From the NCBI RefSeq assembly GCF_047974105.1, contig NZ_JBHYRS010000003.1:62001-126000 (forward strand): a stretch of 64,000 bases of DNA, written 5' to 3'. Origin of the DNA: Mitsuokella sp047974105. GTDB lineage: Bacteria > Bacillota > Negativicutes > Selenomonadales > Selenomonadaceae. Made by a program: the position numbers and the translations under genes. The notes under the pieces were generated by a model. That model did not search any database, was not told the DNA's origin, and saw only the letters and a list, made by a program, of their open reading frames with translations. This document shows, piece after piece, positions 7,120-16,940 of the stretch. Position 1 is the stretch's first letter, and every line of letters starts with the position of its first letter.

Positions 7120-9720
7120 ATGGGACAAGAAAAATATACAGCGAAGACGCTGGCGGCCCTGCAATCCGCTCAGCAGATCGCAGCAATGAAATACCATCAG
7201 GAAATCACGTCGGCCCATGTGCTTTTAGCCTTGGCCAAGGAACCTGAGGGGCTGCTCGCCACGATTTTTGAAGAATGCCAGACGGATATGCCGATGCTCA
7301 AGGCAAGACTTGAACAGGAACTCGCGAAAATCCCGAGCGTCAAAGGCACGGACCGTCTCGGCATGGGGATGGATATGGTCCGCGTACTCGGCCGTGCCGA
7401 GGAATACGCCAAATCCATGAAAGATGATTATGTTTCGACAGAGCATCTGCTTTTGGCCCTTGTCACGGATGGCAGCTCTGAAGTGCAGGACATCTGCCGT
7501 CAGTTCCATCTGACGAAGTCGGCCATTCAGGCATCCATTCGCAAGAACCGCAAGCAGAATGTCACAACGGATAATCCGGAAGAAGGTTATAAATCCCTTG
7601 AGAAATTTGGCCGCGATTTGACGGCAGCTGCACGTGCCGGCAAACTCGACCCGGTCATTGGCCGTGATGAGGAAATCCGCCGTACGATTGAGATTCTTTC
7701 CCGCCGTACGAAGAACAATCCGGTGCTCATCGGCGAACCTGGTGTCGGCAAGACGGCCATTGTCGAAGGCCTTGCCCGCCGCATCGTGGCTGGCGATGTG
7801 CCGGAATCCCTGAAAAATAAGACGTTGTTCTCTCTTGACATGGGTTCCCTGATTGCCGGCGCGAAATACCGCGGCGAATTCGAGGAACGCTTGAAGAGCG
7901 TCCTCAACGAGATTGCGAAATCCGATGGCCAGATTCTGCTGTTCATCGATGAACTGCATACGGTCGTCGGTGCCGGTGCTACGGAAGGTGCCATGGATGC
8001 CGGCAACCTCCTGAAACCGATGCTGGCCCGCGGCGAGCTGCGCTGCATTGGTGCCACGACGCTCAATGAGTACCGCAAATACATCGAGAAGGATACAGCC
8101 CTTGAACGCCGCTTCCAGCCGGTCATGGTCGGTGAGCCGAGTGTCGAGGATACGATTTCCATCCTGCGCGGCCTGAAGGAGCGCTATGAAGTTCATCATG
8201 GCGTGCGCATCCGCGATGCCGCACTCGTGGCAGCTGCTACCCTTTCGGACCGCTACATTTCCGACCGCTTCCTGCCGGATAAGGCCATCGACCTCGTCGA
8301 TGAGGCCGCCGCAAAGCTGCGCACCGAGATTGAATCGATGCCGCAGCCGCTCGATGAAATCCGCCGCAAAATCATGCAGCTCGAGATTGAAGAGCAGGCA
8401 CTGAAGAAGGAAACGGATGAAGCTTCGCAGGAGAAGCTCAAGAAGATCACGAAGGAAAAAGAGAAACTCCAGAAAGAGGAGAATGAGCTCAAGACACAGT
8501 GGGAGACGGAAAAGAACGCCATCCTGCGCGTCCGTGCCATCAAGAAAGAGATTGACGGCGTGAACAGCGAGATGGAAGCGGCCGAACGCGCGTATGACCT
8601 CAACCGCATGTCCGAACTCAAATACGGCAAACTGCCGGAGCTGCAGAAGAAACTCAAGGAAGAGGAAGCCATCATCGCGGCGAAATCCAAGGACAGCCGC
8701 CTCTTGAAAGAGGAAGTCGGCGAAGAGGATATCGCACAGGTCGTCAGCCGCTGGACGGGCATTCCGGTCACCAAGATGCTGACGGGCGAACGCGAGAAAC
8801 TGTTGCACCTTGAAGATGTGCTGCATGCGCGTGTCGTCGGACAGGACGAAGCCGTCAAGGCTGTCAGCGAAGCTATCCTGCGTGCCCGTGCCGGCATCAA
8901 GGACCCGAACCGTCCGATTGGTTCGTTCATCTTCCTCGGCCCGACGGGCGTCGGCAAGACCGAGCTCGCCAAGACCCTCGCAGAAGCTCTCTTTGATGAT
9001 GAACGCAGCATGATCCGCATTGATATGTCGGAGTACATGGAGAAACACAGCGTCTCGCGTCTCATCGGTGCGCCTCCGGGCTATGTCGGCTACGATGAAG
9101 GCGGTCAGCTCACGGAAGCCGTACGCCGCCGTCCGTACAGCGTCATCCTGCTCGATGAAATCGAGAAGGCCCACCGCGACGTCTTCAACGTCCTCCTGCA
9201 GATTCTCGACGATGGCCGCCTGACCGATGGCAAGGGCCGTGTGGTCAACTTCAAGAACACGGTCATCATCATGACGTCGAACCTCGGCTCGCATGAAATC
9301 CTTAACAAGAGCTACGAAGAGGCCAAAGGCGCAGTCAAGGAAATCCTCAAGGATTACTTCCGTCCGGAATTCCTGAACCGTGTTGATGACATCATCGTCT
9401 TCAAGGCTCTGAAGAAGGAACAGGTCAAGAATATTGCGGCCATCATGCTCAAGAGCCTCAGCGACCGCCTTGAGAAACAGATCAAGATTTCGCTGAAATG
9501 GACGGATGAAGCCCTTACGGCACTTGCTGACAAGGGCTTTGACCCGAACTTCGGCGCAAGACCGCTGCGCCGCTTGCTTACGCACACGGTTGAGACCTCG
9601 CTTTCGAAGGAAATTATCCGCGGCGATGTACGCGAAGGCGATGTTGTCGAAATCGGCTATAACGGCAGCGAGTTTACCTTCACGACCATGCCGAGGGTTA
9701 AAAAAGACGACGAAGAATAA
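7120..9720 (+). CDS. clpB: ATP-dependent disaggregase ClpB
   Basis: ClpB (866 residues) is the hexameric AAA+ machine that pulls apart protein aggregates with DnaK. Two nucleotide-binding domains are seen: Walker A GEPGVGKT at 205-212 and GPTGVGKT at 607-614, with LFIDELHTVVGAG and LLDEIEKAH Walker B regions. A long charged coiled-coil middle domain spans about residues 405-530, which separates ClpB from ClpA and ClpC. The N-terminal Clp repeat domain is intact. I chose the ATG at 7120 because GGAGG lies 8 bases upstream; earlier in-frame codons lie within the promoter region. Control by the inverted repeat upstream implies heat-shock regulation. Confidence 0.97.
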   Translation: MGQEKYTAKTLAALQSAQQIAAMKYHQEITSAHVLLALAKEPEGLLATIFEECQTDMPMLKARLEQELAKIPSVKGTDRLGMGMDMVRVLGRAEEYAKSMKDDYVSTEHLLLALVTDGSSEVQDICRQFHLTKSAIQASIRKNRKQNVTTDNPEEGYKSLEKFGRDLTAAARAGKLDPVIGRDEEIRRTIEILSRRTKNNPVLIGEPGVGKTAIVEGLARRIVAGDVPESLKNKTLFSLDMGSLIAGAKYRGEFEERLKSVLNEIAKSDGQILLFIDELHTVVGAGATEGAMDAGNLLKPMLARGELRCIGATTLNEYRKYIEKDTALERRFQPVMVGEPSVEDTISILRGLKERYEVHHGVRIRDAALVAAATLSDRYISDRFLPDKAIDLVDEAAAKLRTEIESMPQPLDEIRRKIMQLEIEEQALKKETDEASQEKLKKITKEKEKLQKEENELKTQWETEKNAILRVRAIKKEIDGVNSEMEAAERAYDLNRMSELKYGKLPELQKKLKEEEAIIAAKSKDSRLLKEEVGEEDIAQVVSRWTGIPVTKMLTGEREKLLHLEDVLHARVVGQDEAVKAVSEAILRARAGIKDPNRPIGSFIFLGPTGVGKTELAKTLAEALFDDERSMIRIDMSEYMEKHSVSRLIGAPPGYVGYDEGGQLTEAVRRRPYSVILLDEIEKAHRDVFNVLLQILDDGRLTDGKGRVVNFKNTVIIMTSNLGSHEILNKSYEEAKGAVKEILKDYFRPEFLNRVDDIIVFKALKKEQVKNIAAIMLKSLSDRLEKQIKISLKWTDEALTALADKGFDPNFGARPLRRLLTHTVETSLSKEIIRGDVREGDVVEIGYNGSEFTFTTMPRVKKDDEE

Positions 9721-9775
9721 TTTTCCCCAATCATAATTTAGACATTGCTTTTACTGCCTGACCCCCTCAGACAGA

Positions 9776-9816
9776 AAAATCCCCGGGAACCGCAAGGCTC
9801 TCGGGGATTTTGTTTT
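9776..9816. terminator. Bidirectional terminator between clpB and the deacetylase
   Basis: AAAATCCCCG pairs with CGGGGATTTT, and the stem is extended by further inner pairs. The T-tract on one side and A-tract on the other let it serve both convergent genes. Confidence 0.8.
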
Positions 9817-9840
9817 GTGGCGGATATATGCCGTATGGAA

Positions 9841-10686
9841 TTATGGTGCCGGTACAAATTTTGCGAGGATCGTATGGCCGTTCTTGACGAGGCTGCGGCT
9901 CAAGGCATCGAGCGGCGCAAAGATTGGCGCGTATTCGAGGCGCAGCTGGAAACGGCGGAACTGGTGGGAATTGCAGCCAAAAATTGGCACGCGGTCGAGC
10001 ATGTAGGGATTCTCGGATGCGGAGGCAAGGCCGTAATGGACGGTGAACGCTGCGCGGTAGCCGGCTTCCTTCGTCATGCGCAAAAGCTCCTCGTCATAGG
10101 AGCCGCACGGATAGGCGATGAAATTGATGGGCTTATTCAGGCGCCATTCGAGCGCTTTCTTGGAATCCGCGAGCTGGTGCATGACCTGGTCATCAGGGAG
10201 TTTGTCGAGTTCCGGATGCGACAGCGTGTGGCTCTCGAAATCAATGATGCCGCTCTGCTGCATCTCGTCAACCTGCGCCCAGGTCATGTAGTTCGGATAC
10301 GTGCCGATGAAATCGGAAATCAGGAAAATCGTACCTTTGAGACCGTATTTCTCAAGGATCGGATAAGCATTCTTGTAATTATCGACATAGCCGTCATCGA
10401 AGGTCAGGATGACAGGTTTGGAAGGCAGCGGCGTGCCGTTTTCAAAAGCATCCATCATTTCTTCGGGCGTGATCGTATGATAGCCGTTGTCGACGAGGTA
10501 TTTCATCTGCTGGTCGAATTCGTCTGTGTGAACAGTCAGGGAATTTTCGTCGCGGTCGTTGATTTGGTGATAGTTGAGTACAGGGACGGTGCCTGCTGCC
10601 GCGTGCATGCGGTACGCACAGACGCCAAATACTACTAAGATGAGGAGGAACAGGAGAAGCAGGATTCGTTTGATCCAGGTAATCAT
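9841..10686 (-). CDS. Membrane-anchored polysaccharide deacetylase (NodB domain)
   Basis: The 281-residue product starts with an uncleaved-looking transmembrane helix (residues about 5-25) followed by a NodB-type carbohydrate esterase 4 domain. Motif 1 is TFDDGYVDNY with the catalytic base and metal Asp; motif 2 is SHTLSHPEL with the two metal histidines; YPCGSYDEE is motif 3. Such enzymes remove N-acetyl groups from peptidoglycan or exopolysaccharide outside the membrane. The substrate cannot be told from sequence. The gene is alone and convergent with clpB; AAGGA precedes the ATG. Confidence 0.9.
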   Translation of the reverse strand: MITWIKRILLLLFLLILVVFGVCAYRMHAAAGTVPVLNYHQINDRDENSLTVHTDEFDQQMKYLVDNGYHTITPEEMMDAFENGTPLPSKPVILTFDDGYVDNYKNAYPILEKYGLKGTIFLISDFIGTYPNYMTWAQVDEMQQSGIIDFESHTLSHPELDKLPDDQVMHQLADSKKALEWRLNKPINFIAYPCGSYDEELLRMTKEAGYRAAFTVHYGLASASENPYMLDRVPIFGCNSHQFRRFQLRLEYAPIFAPLDALSRSLVKNGHTILAKFVPAP

Positions 10687-10818
10687 CAGGACACATCCTT
10701 TTCTTGCACAATAGTGGTTCGGGCTAAGCAGGCTGAAAGGAGCCTGTTTTTACATATACAGCTAAGTATATAACAAGCAGAAAACGAGGTCAAGGAAGGA
10801 GATTGAGAAAGAAAGGGT

Positions 10819-10846
10819 TTTACAAATCCTCAAATCGTCTTATAAT
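10819..10846 (+). promoter_or_regulatory. Promoter upstream of map
   Basis: TTTACA (10819-10824) and TATAAT (10841-10846) have a 16-base spacer and lie about 75 bases before the map start. Confidence 0.65.
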
Positions 10847-10921
10847 GATATAGGTGTGTTATGCTTAGGAAATGGCGGCGATAAGCCGTTCATTCTATAG
10901 AATAAAGGAGTATACAGTCGT

Positions 10922-11794
<873 letters not shown>

Positions 11795-11829
11795 TGCAGA
11801 TGATGATAAAGACAGGAAAAGGATAAATT

Positions 11830-13155
11830 ATGACAACATTTCAGGACCTCGGTATCCGCGATGCCCTTTGTGCTGCCCTGCGCAGTCATGGCATCAAGGA
11901 GGCTACGCCGGTACAGGAAAAAGCCATTCCGGCTGTGCGCGCAGGACATGACTGCATCGTTCAGGCGCAGACCGGCACGGGCAAGACACTGGCCTTTCTG
12001 CTGCCCATTATGGAGAAAATCAAGCAGCAGGCAGAAGTCACGCAGGCTTTTGTCGTCACGCCGACGCGCGAGCTGGCCATTCAGATCGCAAAAGTCGCAC
12101 AGACACTCGGTTCTGCTGTCGATGTTTCCTCGCTCGTCATTTTTGGCGGACAGGATATCGAGCGCCAGAAACAGAAGCTTCGCCGCCATCCACAGCTCAT
12201 CATCGGCACGCCGGGCAGACTCCTCGACCATCTGCGCCGCCAGACCATCGACCTTTCGCAGGTCAACAAGGTTGTACTCGATGAAGCCGATGAGATGATG
12301 CGCCTTGGTTTCATTGAAGATGTGGAAACACTTCTTCAGGCGACAGCTGCCGACCGTCAGCTCATGCTGTTTTCGGCCACGATGCCGGCACGCATCAAGG
12401 CACTTGCCACGCGCTATATGCAGAAGCCGCAGAATATTGAAGTCAAATCAGAGCATGTGACGCTCGATGCCATTGAGCAGGTCATCATCGATACGACGGA
12501 AGAGACGAAGATTGACAAACTCTGCGAGATTATCAATCAGGAGCAGCCGTATCTGGCGATGGTTTTCTGCCATACGAAACAGCGTGCCCACATGGTCACG
12601 ATGGCTCTTGCGGCACGCGGATATCTCGTCGACGAGCTCCACGGCGACCTTTCCCAGGTCCAGCGCACGCTGGTCCTCAAGCGTTTTCGCAAGGCGGAAC
12701 TGCAGATCCTCTGCGCGACGGATATCGCAGCGCGCGGCCTCGACATCGAGGGCGTGACGCATGTATTCAACTACGATATCCCGCACGATGCGGAAAGTTA
12801 CATTCACCGCATTGGCCGCACGGGCCGCGCAGGTGAAAAGGGCAAAGCCATCACCTTTGTCAACGCGCGTCAGTACGATCTTTTACGCCGCATCGAGGGC
12901 GGCATCAAGGACCGCATCCGCAAGCAGCGCTCGGAACGCGGACGCCGCCACAAGGAGAAGCAGGAGAAAATTTTAAAGGAAATCCGCGAGAAGCGTGAGG
13001 AGAAAAAGGCCAAGCGCAAACCGCTCTCCAAATATGCCAACCGCAAGGGGGCATCGCATAAAGGACGCAACGACCGCAGCCGCCGCCAGAAAACGCATGG
13101 CACAAAGACGAATTTTGGTCATCGCGGCAGAAACGGCTTTTCCGGCAGGAAATAA
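11830..13155 (+). CDS. DEAD-box ATP-dependent RNA helicase
   Basis: The 441-residue helicase has all core motifs in order: Q motif (TPVQEKAIP), motif I AQTGTGKT near residue 46, PTRELA, TPGR, the DEAD box in VLDEADEM, SAT in LFSATMP, and the C-terminal HRIGRTGRAG. After about residue 355 comes a strongly basic, Arg/Lys-rich tail that ends in Gly/Arg-rich sequence, as in CshA-type helicases that act in mRNA turnover, ribosome assembly and cold adaptation. Assignment to cshA specifically is not secure. It starts 35 bases after map, probably in the same transcript. Confidence 0.93.
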   Translation: MTTFQDLGIRDALCAALRSHGIKEATPVQEKAIPAVRAGHDCIVQAQTGTGKTLAFLLPIMEKIKQQAEVTQAFVVTPTRELAIQIAKVAQTLGSAVDVSSLVIFGGQDIERQKQKLRRHPQLIIGTPGRLLDHLRRQTIDLSQVNKVVLDEADEMMRLGFIEDVETLLQATAADRQLMLFSATMPARIKALATRYMQKPQNIEVKSEHVTLDAIEQVIIDTTEETKIDKLCEIINQEQPYLAMVFCHTKQRAHMVTMALAARGYLVDELHGDLSQVQRTLVLKRFRKAELQILCATDIAARGLDIEGVTHVFNYDIPHDAESYIHRIGRTGRAGEKGKAITFVNARQYDLLRRIEGGIKDRIRKQRSERGRRHKEKQEKILKEIREKREEKKAKRKPLSKYANRKGASHKGRNDRSRRQKTHGTKTNFGHRGRNGFSGRK

Positions 13156-13178
13156 GCGGAATCTATTTTATAGAAGGA

Positions 13179-13220
13179 AGCTCCCCGTCTTTTGCAAAGG
13201 ACGGGGAACTTTTTTATTTT
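13179..13220 (+). terminator. Terminator after the DEAD-box helicase
   Basis: AGCTCCCCGTC pairs with GACGGGGAACT (one mismatch) around a 10-base loop and is followed by a long T tract. Confidence 0.9.
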
Positions 13221-13389
13221 TTTGCAAATAATTGTCAAAAATTTGTAAAAACAATAGAATTCAAGCAGGAATTTGCCGGAAAAGGACGAATAGATGTACT
13301 GTAATCAAATTTGAAATCCATATTGGCATCGTGAAATCATCATGACTTGCTTGGATTATCGTACTCTATTGTACTAAGGAGGAATTTCC

Positions 13390-14697
13390 ATGATCGGCAT
13401 TAAGAAAGTTATCGCAATCGTCTGTGGCGGCGGTCCGGCTCCTGGCATCAACAGTGTCATTTCCGGCATCACGAATGAAGCGACGCGCCATGGCTGGGAT
13501 GTGCTCGGCATTTATGATGGATTTTCGAGACTCGCGCGCGGCGAGAAAAATTACGTCCGCCTTGAGCCGAAAGACATCAGCCATATCCATATGGCGGGCG
13601 GCTGCATCCTGAAGATGAGCCGTTTCAACCCGACAAAGAAGGAATCGGACCTGCGCACGGTCGTGGAAACCCTGACGGAGCTCGGCGTCACGCACCTTGT
13701 AACCATTGGCGGTGATGATACGGCCTACAGCTCGGCAGCTGTTTCCGAAGAAGCGCGCAAGATGGGCCGTACGATCAACGTCGTGCATGTGCCGAAGACC
13801 ATCGACAACGACCTGCCGCTGCCTGAGGGCATTCCAACTTTCGGCTTTGAGACGGCCCGTGCCTTTGCAACGACAGAGATTGAGAATCTCATGGAAGATG
13901 CGCGCACGACGAACAACCGCTGGTACTTCACGATTGCCATGGGCCGTACGGCAGGCCACTTAGCCCTTGGCATGGGCCGCAGTGCCGGTGCTGCCATCAC
14001 AATCATCCCAGAAGAATTCCCGCAGGAGAAAATTCCTCTGCAGCAGCTCGTCGATATCCTCACGGGTTCCATCGTCAAACGCTACCTGACGGGCAAGAAT
14101 TACGGCGTGGCCGTCATCGCCGAAGGTGTCATCGAGAAAATCATTCCAGAAGACTTCAAAAAGCTTGGCGAGGTCGTCACGGATGAACACGGCCATATCC
14201 GCTACAGTGAGCTCGACTTTGGCGAAATCCTCAAACAGGCCGTTCTTGCCGAGACCAAGAAAATCGGCATTAAGCTCTCCATCATCGATAAGGAAATCGG
14301 CTACGAACTGCGCTGTACGGCGCCGATTCCGTACGATATCGACTACGCGCGTTCGCTCGGCTATGCAGCTGTCCGCTTCCTCATGAGCGGCGACAGCGGA
14401 GCCCTCATCTCCATCCAGAACAACGAAGCCGTGCCGATGCGCTTTGAGGACATCAAGGACCCTGCCACGGGCAAGACGCGTGTGCGCAAGGTCAACATCA
14501 AGTCCGTACAGTACCGCATCGCCCGCGGTTCGATGATGCGCATGGAAAAAGAGGACCTCGAAGATCCGGGCCTTGCCAATGCCTTCCGCATGACGCCGGA
14601 AGAGTTCAAGGCACGCTATGCCTATCTCTTCGATGAACATGCCAAAGCACCGGAAGAGCCAAAGGCCGATGCAGCCAAAGGCGATAAGAAAGCCTGA
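13390..14697 (+). CDS. 6-phosphofructokinase with pyrophosphate-type signature
   Basis: This 435-residue protein phosphorylates fructose 6-phosphate. It has the PFK nucleotide/PPi site VCGGGPAPGINSVI and the catalytic PKTIDNDLP. Two specificity positions are of the PPi type: Asp110 in GGDDT, where ATP enzymes have Gly (GGDGS), and Lys136 in PKTIDND, where ATP enzymes have Gly (PGTIDND). In characterised enzymes this pair goes with pyrophosphate as donor, so a reversible PPi-dependent enzyme (pfp) is the best reading. Length exceeds the ~320-residue ATP form and fits the long PPi group. AAGGAGG precedes the ATG, and a terminator follows. Confidence 0.88.
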   Translation: MIGIKKVIAIVCGGGPAPGINSVISGITNEATRHGWDVLGIYDGFSRLARGEKNYVRLEPKDISHIHMAGGCILKMSRFNPTKKESDLRTVVETLTELGVTHLVTIGGDDTAYSSAAVSEEARKMGRTINVVHVPKTIDNDLPLPEGIPTFGFETARAFATTEIENLMEDARTTNNRWYFTIAMGRTAGHLALGMGRSAGAAITIIPEEFPQEKIPLQQLVDILTGSIVKRYLTGKNYGVAVIAEGVIEKIIPEDFKKLGEVVTDEHGHIRYSELDFGEILKQAVLAETKKIGIKLSIIDKEIGYELRCTAPIPYDIDYARSLGYAAVRFLMSGDSGALISIQNNEAVPMRFEDIKDPATGKTRVRKVNIKSVQYRIARGSMMRMEKEDLEDPGLANAFRMTPEEFKARYAYLFDEHAKAPEEPKADAAKGDKKA

Positions 14698-14748
14698 TAC
14701 AGGAGTTAGGACACTCTCGTGCAGAGAATATAAAAAATAAATAAGAAG

Positions 14749-14785
14749 AAAAGCCGGACGTAAAATTTTTGCGCCCGGCTTTTTT
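14749..14785 (+). terminator. Terminator after phosphofructokinase
   Basis: AAAAGCCGG pairs with CCGGCTTTT across a 17-base loop and runs into T residues. Confidence 0.85.
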
Positions 14786-14846
14786 ATGCCCGGCAGCCGT
14801 TTTGGCCATAAATTCTGCGAAACAGGAAAAAAATAAAAAATTCCTG

Positions 14847-14875
14847 TTGACATCTCTCTAATAAGGCTCTATAAT
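14847..14875 (+). promoter_or_regulatory. Consensus promoter of the tRNA cluster
   Basis: TTGACA (14847-14852) and TATAAT (14870-14875) match the consensus exactly with a 17-base spacer, about 40 bases before the first tRNA. This fits strong stable-RNA expression. Confidence 0.9.
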
Positions 14876-14916
14876 AATATCTTGTCAGCCGGAAGTAATA
14901 CGGCGATGCAAAACAT

Positions 14917-14992
<76 letters not shown>

Positions 14993-15038
14993 ATTTGATA
15001 ATCCGCATATTTATATAGAAGACAGTTCGTCTGTTTAT

Positions 15039-15114
<76 letters not shown>

Positions 15115-15125
15115 AATGTGAGGTC

Positions 15126-15201
15126 GCTGATATAGCTCAGTCGGTAGAGCGTATCCTTGGTAAGGATAAGGTCACCAGTTCAATCCTGGTTATCAGCTCC
15201 A
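15126..15201 (+). tRNA. tRNA-Thr (GGT)
   Basis: The acceptor stem is GCTGATA/TATCAGC, the anticodon loop TTGGTAA gives anticodon GGT, and CCA is encoded. Confidence 0.95.
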
Positions 15202-15210
15202 TTCATACAG

Positions 15211-15287
15211 GGCGGCATAGCTCAGTTGGCTAGAGCATGCGGTTCATACCCGCAGTGTCCGGAGTTCAAATCTCTGTGCCGCCACCA
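15211..15287 (+). tRNA. tRNA-Met (CAT), elongator
   Basis: The acceptor stem GGCGGCA/TGCCGCC is fully paired, unlike the initiator. The loop TTCATAC gives anticodon CAT, and CCA is encoded. A lysidine-modified Ile tRNA is possible in principle, but the body resembles elongator Met. Confidence 0.9.
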
Positions 15288-15298
15288 AATCATCAAAT

Positions 15299-15325
15299 AA
15301 CCCCTGATGCAGGGGTTTTATTTAT
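15299..15325 (+). terminator. Terminator after the tRNA cluster
   Basis: AACCCCTG/CAGGGGTT with an ATG loop is followed by a T-rich tail. Confidence 0.8.
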
Positions 15326-15384
15326 GTCATAGGGCAGAGCGGCAGGACGTGAAAAAAGATTTTTCTTTTGTCAAGGATTTTTTA

Positions 15385-15413
15385 TTGACAGCGCCCGCTG
15401 ATTGTGCTAAATT
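15385..15413 (+). promoter_or_regulatory. Promoter of the rpmG-secE-nusG operon
   Basis: TTGACA (15385-15390), a 17-base spacer ending in TGC (extended -10) and TAAATT (15408-15413) lie about 55 bases before rpmG. Confidence 0.8.
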
Positions 15414-15469
15414 GTATTAGTGACATTATGAAAAAGTCAACTTTCGCAACGTAAGGGGTGTAATAAAGG

Positions 15470-15619
15470 ATGCGCAACAATATCACGTTGGAGTGCACGG
15501 AGTGCCACAGCCGCAACTACCGCACGAACAAGAATAAGAAGAACAACCCGGATCGTCTGGAGTTCAATAAGTACTGCAAGTTCTGCAAGAAGCACACGCT
15601 GCATAAGGAAACGAAGTAA
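15470..15619 (+). CDS. rpmG: Ribosomal protein L33
   Basis: This 49-residue 50S subunit protein begins MRNNITLECTECHSRNY and has two CxxC pairs (CTEC and CKFC), so it is the zinc-binding form. It is preceded by AAGGGG and opens the classic rpmG-secE-nusG arrangement. Confidence 0.96.
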   Translation: MRNNITLECTECHSRNYRTNKNKKNNPDRLEFNKYCKFCKKHTLHKETK

Positions 15620-15651
15620 GGACACGTTGTCAGTACGAACGGGGATGTGAA

Positions 15652-15831
15652 GTGATTGTGAAGAAGTTCCTGGGCGAAGTAGTCGCAGAGATGAAAAAAG
15701 TATCCTGGTCCACTAAGAAGGAGCTCGTCAATTATACCATTGTCGTCGGCATCGCAGTCGCAGTGGTCTGCGCCTTGATCTGGATTTGCGATACGATCTT
15801 CGCGAGATTGTTCCACATCATTTTAAGGTAA
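15652..15831 (+). CDS. secE: Preprotein translocase subunit SecE
   Basis: SecE is the small single-pass clamp of the SecYEG channel. The 59-residue product has the conserved amphipathic segment VAEMKKVSWSTKKEL and then one transmembrane helix (about residues 28-48). The start is GTG at 15652, with GGGGA six bases upstream. The short single-helix form is usual in Gram-positive-type lineages. Position before nusG confirms identity. Confidence 0.95.
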   Translation: MIVKKFLGEVVAEMKKVSWSTKKELVNYTIVVGIAVAVVCALIWICDTIFARLFHIILR

Positions 15832-15847
15832 GCTGGGTGAGATAAGC

Positions 15848-16402
15848 ATGGCAGATAAAGACGAGATGGACCTCAAGAAGGATAATCCTGGCAGAGCCTG
15901 GTATGTAATCCATACGTATTCGGGCTATGAGAACAAGGTAAAGGCTAATCTTGAACGCCTGATCCACACGGCCAACATGGGCGACATGATCTTCAATGTG
16001 GTTGTACCGGTTGAGGATGAGGTCGAGATCAAAGACGGCAAGAAGAAAGTCGTTCCGAGAAAGGTCTTCCCTGGATATGTGCTCGTCGACATGATTGTCG
16101 ATGAACATTCCTGGTACGTTGTGCGCAACACCACCGGTGTTACCGGTTTCGTCGGCTCTGAGAAGCATCCGATACCGCTTACCGATGCTGAGGCAAAACG
16201 TATTCTGAAATCCATGGGCGAAGAAGAACAGCATAAACCCGAGCTCGATGTCGCAGTCGGGGATGTCGTTCGCATCAATTCCGGTGTCTTCGAAAACTAC
16301 ACGGGCACGGTTTCCGAAATCGATGAGGAAAAAGCGCGCCTGAAGGTCATCGTCGAAGAGACGCCGATTGATCTTGGTTTCGATCAGGTCGAAAAGCTTT
16401 GA
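15848..16402 (+). CDS. nusG: Transcription termination/antitermination factor NusG
   Basis: NusG (184 residues) binds RNA polymerase and links it to Rho or the ribosome. The NGN domain starts at AWYVIHTYSGYENKVK and contains VFPGYVLVDM; the C-terminal KOW domain contains VGDVVRINSGVFENYTG. It starts 16 bases after secE. Length and domain order are normal. Confidence 0.97.
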   Translation: MADKDEMDLKKDNPGRAWYVIHTYSGYENKVKANLERLIHTANMGDMIFNVVVPVEDEVEIKDGKKKVVPRKVFPGYVLVDMIVDEHSWYVVRNTTGVTGFVGSEKHPIPLTDAEAKRILKSMGEEEQHKPELDVAVGDVVRINSGVFENYTGTVSEIDEEKARLKVIVEETPIDLGFDQVEKL

Positions 16403-16443
16403 GCGGAACCACCAAGTATCATTTTTAGGAGGTGAAAATAACA

Positions 16444-16869
16444 ATGGCTAAGAAAGTTTCTAAAATCGTAAAGCTTCAGGTTATGGCTGGCAAAGCTAAT
16501 CCGGCTCCTCCGGTAGGTCCTGCACTGGGCCAGGCTGGTGTCAACATCATGGGCTTTTGTAAGGAATTCAACGAGAGAACCAAAGCACAGGCTGGTCTGA
16601 CGATTCCAGTTGTCATCACGGTTTTTGAGGATAGATCCTTCACGTTCATCACGAAGACTCCGCCGGCTGCTGTCCTTCTGAAGAAGGCTGCTGGTCTTGA
16701 GAAAGCTTCGGGTGAGCCGAACAAGAACAAAGTCGCAAAGCTGCCGCGTGCCAAGGCACAGGAAATCGCTGAGAGCAAGATGAAAGATCTGAACGCTGGC
16801 GATATCGAGGCTGCTACCCGCATGATCGAGGGTACGGCTCGCAGCATGGGTATCGAGATCGTCGACTAA
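16444..16869 (+). CDS. rplK: Ribosomal protein L11
   Basis: L11 (141 residues) forms the GTPase-associated centre with 23S rRNA. It has the N-terminal KLQVMAGKANPAPPVGPALG signature and C-terminal ARSMGIEIVD. I chose the ATG at 16444, after AGGAGGTGA, over an ATG twelve bases earlier that lies in the binding site. Confidence 0.97.
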   Translation: MAKKVSKIVKLQVMAGKANPAPPVGPALGQAGVNIMGFCKEFNERTKAQAGLTIPVVITVFEDRSFTFITKTPPAAVLLKKAAGLEKASGEPNKNKVAKLPRAKAQEIAESKMKDLNAGDIEAATRMIEGTARSMGIEIVD

Positions 16870-16889
16870 TCCCGACTGTCTCAATCCTT

Positions 16890-16921
16890 CCTCCCGTGGG
16901 AGGCAATACCGTTACAACCAC
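16890..16921 (+). promoter_or_regulatory. Possible L1-binding hairpin between rplK and rplA
   Basis: The gap between rplK and rplA holds a GTGG (16896-16899) that can pair with CCAC (16918-16921) around a purine-rich internal loop. Intercistronic structures of this kind before rplA are compatible with feedback by L1, whose rRNA site it may mimic. A competing CCTCC/GGAGG hairpin starts at 16890. The assignment is inference. Confidence 0.3.
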
Positions 16922-16940
16922 AAAAAGGAGAAACAACAAA

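Noticed and set aside
7225..9585. A 786-codon minus-strand frame opposite clpB, and similar ones opposite htpG, the GPH symporter, ilvB and leuC
   Set aside because: None has a start signal, known motif or independent context; all lie inside well-identified genes.
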